Source of the DNA: Actinomycetota bacterium
Lineage (GTDB): Bacteria > Actinomycetota > Thermoleophilia > Solirubrobacterales > Solirubrobacteraceae
NCBI GenBank assembly: GCA_009699615.1
Contig: WLNV01000106.1
Location: 1-5,768, forward strand
Direction of reading: 5' to 3'
Length of the DNA: 5,768 nt
The first letter of the stretch is position 1, and each line of letters opens with the position of its first letter. Below the pieces are notes generated by a model. It had not been told where the DNA came from, ran no database searches, and was given only the letters and a program-made list of their open reading frames with translations. This document shows positions 1-4,892 of the stretch, piece by piece. A program made the position numbers and the translations under genes.

Positions 1-687
1 CAAGGGTTCGTTGCGATCAATCTTGGCGGCGATCAGATCGTCTGCGGCATCGCTTTGAACATCGGCGCGCTCGGCGTCACCGCATTCCTCGTGCGAGCGA
101 TCTGGGAAGGCGGCAATGCGCCGCAGGTTCCAGGCTTCTCTGCTTTCCACTTCCCGATCTTGGCTGACGCGCCTTTCCTCGGCGTCGCGATCTTCCAGCA
201 GAGCATCTTTGTCTACGTCGCGCTGGTACTGGCGCTGATCAGCTGGTGGGCGTTGATGAAGACGGGCTGGGGGCTGCGGATGCGCGGCTGCGGAGAGGAC
301 CCGTTGGCCTGCGAGAGTCTCGGCATTCCAGTCAAGCGCTTGCGCTGGCAGGCCATGCTGATCTGTGGAGGATGCGCTGGGCTCGGCGGGGTCTTCCTTG
401 CTTTGGGCCAGCTACTGACGTTCAGCGATGGGATGAGCGGCGGTCGCGGCTTCATCGCGCTCGCGGTCGTAATCATCGCGCGCTGGTCGCCAATGCTGGC
501 GATCCCTTCTGCGCTCTTGTTCGGTGTAGTAGAAGCGTTCGCGCTTCGCGTACAGAGCTCCGATCTCAATGTTCCTCCGGAGCTGATGCTCGCTCTGCCA
601 TATGTCGCGACGATCGTCGTCTACGCGATCGTCGTCGGTCGCAGTAACCCGCCGGCGGCGCTCGGGCGAACCTATGTACGTCAATGA
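1..687 (+). CDS. Nucleoside/simple-sugar-type ABC transporter permease, 5'-truncated
   Basis: C-terminal 228 codons of an integral membrane permease. The frame is open from base 1, so the true start lies left of the window and no start is assigned. It should form the membrane channel of an ABC importer, together with a second permease, an ATPase and a BMP-type lipoprotein expected upstream. Visible support: an opening GGDQIVCGIALNIGALG stretch (window codons 9-25) typical of the NupQ/YufQ permease branch; several hydrophobic membrane spans; a cytoplasmic coupling loop containing MRGCGEDPLACESLGIPVKR; the family-typical GMSGGRGFIALAVVIIARWSP; and a C-terminus ending PPAALGRTYVRQ, like the PAALG-x-PY ending of this family. 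Characterised members import nucleosides or purine-like compounds, some of them sugars, so a heterocyclic or nucleoside-like substrate is suggested but not proven. The stop codon is 20 bases before the hydrolase gene, consistent with co-transcription. Family call is confident; substrate is inference. Confidence 0.9.
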   Translation, partial: QGFVAINLGGDQIVCGIALNIGALGVTAFLVRAIWEGGNAPQVPGFSAFHFPILADAPFLGVAIFQQSIFVYVALVLALISWWALMKTGWGLRMRGCGEDPLACESLGIPVKRLRWQAMLICGGCAGLGGVFLALGQLLTFSDGMSGGRGFIALAVVIIARWSPMLAIPSALLFGVVEAFALRVQSSDLNVPPELMLALPYVATIVVYAIVVGRSNPPAALGRTYVRQ

Positions 688-693
688 ACCGCT

Positions 694-700
694 AAGGAGA
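694..700 (+). promoter_or_regulatory. Ribosome binding site of the C-N hydrolase gene
   Basis: AAGGAGA lies 7 bases upstream of the ATG at 708, inside the 20-base gap after the permease stop. It is a near-consensus Shine-Dalgarno sequence and fixes the hydrolase start at 708. No promoter-like sequence fits in this gap, so the gene is probably read through from the transporter genes. Confidence 0.8.
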
Positions 701-707
701 AGACTCC

Positions 708-1619
708 ATGTCAGTTACGCAACCTGATTCGCTTCGAGTGGCCGCTTACCAGCCTGCCGTTATCGCGTCCGACCCTGAGGCGTCGCGCGTAGACGAGGCG
801 GTCGAGGCAATTCGACTCGCGTCCACCGATGGCGCTCAGCTGATCGTCTTTCCGGAGGGTTATCCAGGGCCGCTTCGCGCATCTGCAGACTACGACGCCG
901 CCCCTTCGATCTCGCAGGCGGCGGGTAGCGCCAACTGCGCGGTCTGCTGGAGCCGCATCGAACGCTGCGATGACGGTCGCTACCGCAAGGTTGCCTACCT
1001 GATCAACGAGAAAGGCGAGCAGATTCTCCGCTACGAGCGCGCCCACCCGGCGACCGGCGACATTCACCCGGCTCTCTCCGGCGTCTCGCTCGCGCCCGGG
1101 ACGGAACTTGGGATCGCCGAGCTCTTCGGCATCAAGGTTGGCGTGCTGATCTGCTCCGAGCTTTGGCTCCCTGAAGTGTCGCGCTCACTCGCGGTCAGCG
1201 GCGCTGAATTGCTCCTCGCTCCGGCCGGGGGGGGTTTCGGCAAGGTTGCGCCAAACTGGCAGCTGATAGCGCGCGCCCGAGCGATTGAGAACGAGGCGTA
1301 TGTCGTCCTTACGCAGCACCTCTTTGGCGGTGAAGAAGGGGCAGCACTGATCGCTGGGCCGGAGGACGTAGTAAGCGAGTCGAAGAAGGCCGGCGTGCTG
1401 CTTGGCGACCTTGACCTTGCGCGGCTCCGTTGGCTACGAGAAACCGACGATTCAATGGCAAATCCGAAGCCCTTCACTTCGCTCCCCGGCTTGCTTCGTG
1501 CGAGGCGACCACAGCTTTACGGCGTACTCAGCGCGCCTGCTGATGGCCTGTACGACTACGAAGGCAAGGCCACTCCGGCTGACTTTGTCGTGCCGAGCGC
1601 GCCTCCCGGGGTGTCATGA
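708..1619 (+). CDS. Carbon-nitrogen hydrolase, nitrilase superfamily, atypical catalytic triad
   Basis: A 303-residue cytoplasmic hydrolase of the nitrilase/amidase superfamily, of usual length. Members attack nitriles, amides or N-carbamoyl groups through a Glu-Lys-Cys triad. Visible: N-terminal RVAAYQPAV strand (10-18); the Glu motif IVFPEGYPG with E50; the Cys motif KVGVLICSELWLPEVSRSLA with C149; GAELLLAPA (165-173); an ARARAIENEAYVV block (189-201); and a C-terminal RRPQLYGVL (266-274). The position where YRK-x-H normally supplies the catalytic lysine reads Y109-E110-R111-A112-H113, so the lysine appears replaced by arginine; this could mean altered chemistry or lost hydrolysis. The start is set by a good Shine-Dalgarno sequence. 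The stop overlaps the next ATG by 4 bases (ATGA, 1616-1619). A run of eight G (1227-1234) falls in the PAGGGFG codons, but the reading frame stays family-like on both sides. The substrate, whether nitrile, amide or carbamoyl compound, cannot be told from sequence. Confidence 0.9.
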   Translation: MSVTQPDSLRVAAYQPAVIASDPEASRVDEAVEAIRLASTDGAQLIVFPEGYPGPLRASADYDAAPSISQAAGSANCAVCWSRIERCDDGRYRKVAYLINEKGEQILRYERAHPATGDIHPALSGVSLAPGTELGIAELFGIKVGVLICSELWLPEVSRSLAVSGAELLLAPAGGGFGKVAPNWQLIARARAIENEAYVVLTQHLFGGEEGAALIAGPEDVVSESKKAGVLLGDLDLARLRWLRETDDSMANPKPFTSLPGLLRARRPQLYGVLSAPADGLYDYEGKATPADFVVPSAPPGVS

Positions 1620-2728
1620 GCACCGGTTGGGTTTGGGACGAGCGCTACATGTGGCATGACACCGGCCACGCAGCGGCGTTCCTGACTGCTGGTGGTGTGC
1701 TTGAGCCCGATGAACATGTTGAACGTCCCGCAACGAAGCGACGGCTGCGCAACCTGCTCGAAGTGAGCGGCATGCTGGAGCAGCTAACGCCGATTAAGGC
1801 TCGCGAAGCAACGGCTGAAGAGCTCACGCGCGTGCACAGCTCAGCGCACGTCGAGCACGTTCAGCAGGTCAGTGCCGCGGGCGGCGGGATGGCTGGCGAT
1901 CAGACGCCGATCGGTCCCGGCGGCTACGAGATCGTGGCGCTCGCTGCTGGAGGCGCGATCGCTGCTGTCGATGCTGTCCTCAGCGGCGAAGTCGACAACG
2001 CTTACGCGCTGATCCGCCCTCCGGGCCATCACAGCGGCATCGATGCGAGCCTTGGCTTCTGCGTCTTCAACAACGTCGCGGTCGCGGCTGAGCATGCGCG
2101 CGCTGTTCACGGATTGGATCGCGTAGCAATCATCGATTGGGACGCCCACCACGGCAACGGAACGCAAGAGATCTTCTGGGATCAGCCAGGTGTATTGACG
2201 ATCTCGATCCATCAGGACGGTGGCTATCCGCCCCGGTCAGGCCTCGTTGACGAACGCGGTTCGCAGCAAGCGCTCGCAACAAACATCAACATCCCGCTGC
2301 CCCCCGGATCGGGGGTAGGTGCGTACCAGGCTGCGATCGACCAGATTGTCGTTCCCGCCCTTCACGCCTTCCGGCCAGAGCTGATCATCGTCGCCTGCGG
2401 CTTTGACGCCAGCCCGATGGATCCTCTCGCTCGAATGATGGTTCACAGCGCCGGCTTCGCTGAGATGACTGCCTCGGTGATGGCCGCGGCCGATGAACTC
2501 TGCGGCGGGCGTATCGTCTGCTGCCATGAAGGCGGCTACGCGGCGCCGTACGTTCCCTTCTGTGGGCTCGCCGTGATCGAGACGCTCAGCGGTCACAGCA
2601 GCGGCGTAGAGGACCCATTCCTCGGTGGCTATTCGTCACTTCCGTTCCAGGAGCTTCAGCCACACCAAGCCGCGGCCATTGGGTCCGCTTCCCCCGATCT
2701 AGAGAAGCTCAAGGAGGCCGCATCATGA
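1616..2728 (+). CDS. Class II histone deacetylase-like / acetylpolyamine amidohydrolase family deacylase
   Basis: A 370-residue metal-dependent deacylase of the arginase/deacetylase fold, full length. Bacterial members usually remove acetyl or other acyl groups from small amines such as acetylpolyamines rather than from histones. Visible: an N-terminal WVWDERYMWHDTGHAA (5-20), typical of the bacterial class II HDAC-annotated subgroup; RPPGHHS with the catalytic pair H138-H139; IIDWDAHHGNGT with zinc ligands D176 and H178 (D174 probably binds potassium); GFDASPMDPL with third zinc ligand D264; and HEGGY with Y308 as the transition-state tyrosine. All catalytic positions are intact. The segment before NINIPLPPGSG reads DERGSQQALAT, lacking the glycine-rich G-x-G-A-G pattern common at this place, which may affect the pocket rim. 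The ATG overlaps the upstream stop by 4 bases, and its own stop overlaps the next start in the same way, implying coupled translation. I infer deacylation of a pathway intermediate; the natural substrate is unknown. Confidence 0.92.
   Translation: MSTGWVWDERYMWHDTGHAAAFLTAGGVLEPDEHVERPATKRRLRNLLEVSGMLEQLTPIKAREATAEELTRVHSSAHVEHVQQVSAAGGGMAGDQTPIGPGGYEIVALAAGGAIAAVDAVLSGEVDNAYALIRPPGHHSGIDASLGFCVFNNVAVAAEHARAVHGLDRVAIIDWDAHHGNGTQEIFWDQPGVLTISIHQDGGYPPRSGLVDERGSQQALATNINIPLPPGSGVGAYQAAIDQIVVPALHAFRPELIIVACGFDASPMDPLARMMVHSAGFAEMTASVMAAADELCGGRIVCCHEGGYAAPYVPFCGLAVIETLSGHSSGVEDPFLGGYSSLPFQELQPHQAAAIGSASPDLEKLKEAAS
2711..2717 (+). promoter_or_regulatory. Strong ribosome binding site of the ArcS-like gene
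   Basis: AAGGAGG, a full Shine-Dalgarno match, sits within the last codons of the deacylase gene, 7 bases before the ATG at 2725. It supports that start rather than any internal one, and suggests the ArcS-like protein is translated at least as well as its neighbours. Confidence 0.8.
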
Positions 2729-3666
2729 GCGTCAAGTTGAACCGCAAGCAGCTCGTCAAGTCATCGAGCTCGACCCCGAACCCGCCTTACGGCGTGGACC
2801 CCAATCTGACCTTCTACTGCCCTCAGGAGAATCTTGAGGCGCTGGAAATTCCGGTAGTCAAACGCTTCCTGCGCTGGGCTGAGGACGATTACAAACCGGA
2901 GCCGGCAAAGAAGCCCAAGGTTCTCTTGCTGTTGCCTTGCCAGAAGGTTAAGCCTTACGCGATCTCGCCGGAACACCTCGCGATCAACAGCTATCTGCTC
3001 GCTGCCGGCTATGCGCCGACGGAGCGCGGCGATTGGCCGGAAGAGCTCGGCGAGCTTGCTGCCGAGCCGCTGCTCAGCAACGGTCCGCTTGAAGGCCACG
3101 GTTTGCAGATCGATCGCGCCGTCATCTCTGAGCCGTTTGGCTTCGTTCCCTACTCGGCGATGTACTACTGGAAGGGGAAGCTCTCGCCCTGCGGTCAGTA
3201 CGACGATCCCGGCCTGTTCGCGCACCGCGGGTTGGCCTGCACCTGGAGAAGCGACAACACTGCTGTACCGCAGGATGGAAAGTGGCGCTGGGGAGACAAC
3301 GAACGCGCCGCCTACGTAGAGGTTCACAACCGCCTTGCGGAGTCGATGGCAACGGCGCTCAGCCGTATTGCCTCCAACTACGAGGCGATCTACGCCTACG
3401 TCGCACCGGCGTTGACGCACCGCTCATTCATCGTTGATCGCGCCCAGAGTACGGCCGCTGGTATGTCCAACGCTCGCCGGGTCGGCTCGCAGATGCGCCC
3501 GCTGGTTGGCGTAAATGACCTCGTGCCGGGGCTCGTAAATCTCGTCCCTGACGCAACGCAGTTGGGGCGCCTGCGCAAGCAGATGGGCGGCAGACTGCCG
3601 GCAAAACTGCTGTCTACCGACCCCGCTCTGAAACTGTTGACGACTGCAATCGGAGCCAATCGATGA
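2725..3666 (+). CDS. Free-standing ArcS-like (DUF5591-type) protein
   Basis: A 313-residue soluble protein. After a polar N-terminus (about 1-25) and a short helical region, VLLLLPCQKVKPYAISPEH (66-84) matches PC-x3-KPY-x2-S-x2-H, the signature I recall for the core domain of archaeal archaeosine synthase ArcS: P71, C72, K76, P77, Y78, S81, H84. Downstream, DRAVISEPFGFVPYSAMYYW (130-149) and SPCGQYD (154-160) resemble the second conserved block of that domain (SPLG-x-VP-x-E followed by a YP/YD segment), and a helical, tyrosine-rich part follows (DNERAAYVEVHNRL and beyond). In archaea ArcS adds lysine to the preQ0 nitrile of tRNA. Here there is no transglycosylase or PUA domain, and the gene sits between a deacylase and an enamidase by 4-base overlaps on both sides. 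It may therefore act on a free small molecule; this is inference. Motif match is direct; domain assignment is good; function is unknown. Confidence 0.75.
   Translation: MSVKLNRKQLVKSSSSTPNPPYGVDPNLTFYCPQENLEALEIPVVKRFLRWAEDDYKPEPAKKPKVLLLLPCQKVKPYAISPEHLAINSYLLAAGYAPTERGDWPEELGELAAEPLLSNGPLEGHGLQIDRAVISEPFGFVPYSAMYYWKGKLSPCGQYDDPGLFAHRGLACTWRSDNTAVPQDGKWRWGDNERAAYVEVHNRLAESMATALSRIASNYEAIYAYVAPALTHRSFIVDRAQSTAAGMSNARRVGSQMRPLVGVNDLVPGLVNLVPDATQLGRLRKQMGGRLPAKLLSTDPALKLLTTAIGANR
3652..3655 (+). promoter_or_regulatory. Ribosome binding site of the enamidase-like gene
   Basis: GGAG lies 7 bases before the ATG at 3663, inside the last codons of the ArcS-like gene. Moderate strength; it supports the start that overlaps the upstream stop. 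Confidence 0.6.
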
Positions 3667-4838
3667 CCACCGGATCGCTGGAAATTCGCAACCTCGGCGG
3701 CCTCGTTAGCGGTCGGCTCGATGATTCGCTTCACGGCGTGAACGAGATCCGCTGCGAGGATGGCCGGATCGTCGCGCTGGAGTCGGGCGGCGACGCCGAT
3801 CTGGTGATCGACGCTTGCGGCGCGATCGCGGCTCCAGGGCTGATCGATTCGCACGCCCACGTCGTCTTCGGTGACTGGACGCCGCGCCAGTCAACGCTTG
3901 GCTGGATCGAGAGCTACATGCACGGTGGGGTGACGATGATGATGTCGGCCTCTGAGGTTCACCTTCCAGGACGGCCGGCCGACCGCGAGGGAGTGAAGGC
4001 GCTTGCGATTACGGCCCAGCGCGCCTTTGCAGACTTCCGGCCCGGCGGGGTAAAGGTGCTTGCCGGGTCGGTGATCATCGAACCGACGCTTGAGCCCTCC
4101 GACTTCGATCAAATGGCGGCGGCTGGAGTGAAGCTGGCGAAGGTCGGCTTCGGTGACTTCGACAAGCCCGCCGATGCTGCGCCGCTGGTGCGCGCCGCGC
4201 AGGCTGCCGGGATGATCGTGATGAACCACACGGGTGGCGCATCCATTCCAGGGTCACGGCCGGTCACGGCGGAGGACTGCATCACTCTCGGCTGCGACTT
4301 CATTGGCCACGCGAATGGTGGGCCAACCTCGCTGCCTGACGGGGATCTTCCGCTGTTGTTTGATGCCGCTGGTGCGATCCAACTGGTTCAGGCCGGCAAC
4401 CTTCGTTCCAGTCTGCTGCTGCTTGAGTTGGCTCGCGAGCGCGGCGCGATGGAGCGGATCGTGATCGCGACCGACACCCCTACCGGAACCGGGGTCATGC
4501 CGCTCGGGATGATCAAGACCGTGACCGAGCTCTCGTCGCTGGGCGGTATTTCCGCCAGCGATTCGCTCGCGATGGCCACAGGAAACAACGCGCGCGTGCT
4601 TCGCCGTGAAGAGGGGATACTCGAAGTCGGCCGACCGGCTGATTTCGCGCTTCTCGAGCCGCCGCTAGGAGGCGTCGCCGACAACGCGTTGGCGGCAATC
4701 GAGAGGGGCGACTTGCCTGGCATCTCGGCCGTGGTGATCGACGGCGCGCTGCGGGCCCTGCGCTCACGCAACGCGCCGGCATCAACGAACCCCGCCGCCG
4801 TCATCTCCGGGAGCCTTCCGGCAGCGTTCGGTAATTGA
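3663..4838 (+). CDS. Enamidase-like metal-dependent amidohydrolase
   Basis: A 391-residue amidohydrolase-superfamily enzyme, full length. The nearest characterised relative I recognise is enamidase of Eubacterium barkeri, which hydrolyses the cyclic enamide 6-oxo-1,4,5,6-tetrahydronicotinate to 2-formylglutarate and ammonia. Visible: a small N-terminal beta domain; APGLIDSHAHVVFGD with metal ligands H64 and H66; ESYMHGGVTMMMSA (83-96); HTGGASIPGSRPVTAED with H189; IGHANGGPTS with H216; IATDTPTGTGVMPLG with D271; MATGNNARVL; and a C-terminal GDLPGISAVVIDGALRALRS. The HTGG-SIPGS, NGGPT, GTG-x-x-PLG and GDxPGIS blocks are distinctive of enamidase. The bridging position is K160 (LAKVGFG), where E. 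barkeri enamidase, as I recall it, has glutamate; a carboxylated lysine is therefore likely. Translation is coupled to the ArcS-like gene by ATGA. An enamide opening would give an aldehyde, fitting the dehydrogenase that follows. Exact substrate unproven. Confidence 0.87.
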   Translation: MTTGSLEIRNLGGLVSGRLDDSLHGVNEIRCEDGRIVALESGGDADLVIDACGAIAAPGLIDSHAHVVFGDWTPRQSTLGWIESYMHGGVTMMMSASEVHLPGRPADREGVKALAITAQRAFADFRPGGVKVLAGSVIIEPTLEPSDFDQMAAAGVKLAKVGFGDFDKPADAAPLVRAAQAAGMIVMNHTGGASIPGSRPVTAEDCITLGCDFIGHANGGPTSLPDGDLPLLFDAAGAIQLVQAGNLRSSLLLLELARERGAMERIVIATDTPTGTGVMPLGMIKTVTELSSLGGISASDSLAMATGNNARVLRREEGILEVGRPADFALLEPPLGGVADNALAAIERGDLPGISAVVIDGALRALRSRNAPASTNPAAVISGSLPAAFGN

Positions 4839-4863
4839 CAGTGAGTCGCCCCCGGAATAGGCT
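4835..4863 (+). promoter_or_regulatory. Predicted sigma-70/SigA-type promoter for the aldehyde dehydrogenase gene
   Basis: A perfect -35 hexamer TTGACA (4835-4840) is followed after exactly 17 bases by TAGGCT (4858-4863), which fits the TAnnnT -10 form of high-GC Gram-positive bacteria. The -35 contains the TGA stop of the enamidase-like gene. Transcription would start near 4870, leaving a leader of about 23 bases before the ATG at 4893. The stretch 4875-4890 is locally A-rich in an otherwise GC-rich window. Prediction from spacing and sequence only. Confidence 0.55.
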
Positions 4864-4874
4864 GAGTTTCAGCC
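4860..4874. promoter_or_regulatory. Perfect inverted repeat overlapping the -10 and start region; candidate operator
   Basis: GGCTGA (4860-4865) and TCAGCC (4869-4874) are exact reverse complements around a 3-base centre. The element overlaps the predicted -10 and expected transcription start, where a bound repressor would block initiation. It is not followed by a T-run on the plus strand, so it does not look like an intrinsic terminator. The repeat is short and occurs once, so chance cannot be excluded. No regulator gene lies in the window. Confidence 0.4.
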
Positions 4875-4892
4875 AATAAAACTAAGTTCAGC

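Noticed and set aside
55..57. TTG at 55 as the permease start
   Set aside because: The frame is open back to base 1 and the upstream codons (GGDQIVCGIA) are conserved permease sequence, so 55 is internal and the real start is outside the window.
1227..1234. Run of eight G as a possible frameshift or slippage site
   Set aside because: The protein remains nitrilase-like in the same frame on both sides (GAELLLAPA before, ARARAIENEAYVV after), so there is no sign of a frameshift or sequencing error.
2301..2315. Perfect GC-rich inverted repeat CCCCCG-GAT-CGGGGG
   Set aside because: It lies inside the deacylase gene where it encodes the conserved PLPPGSG segment and has no following T-run, so it is not an intrinsic terminator. 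Probably a by-product of Pro/Gly codons.
1616..2728. True histone deacetylase acting on chromatin
   Set aside because: The bacterial operon context and small-molecule neighbours favour an acetylpolyamine-amidohydrolase-like role; the histone name is a family label only.
4860..4874. Intrinsic terminator after the enamidase-like gene
   Set aside because: The stem is only 6 bp and is followed by AATAAAAC rather than a T-run on the plus strand; an operator reading fits its position on the promoter better.
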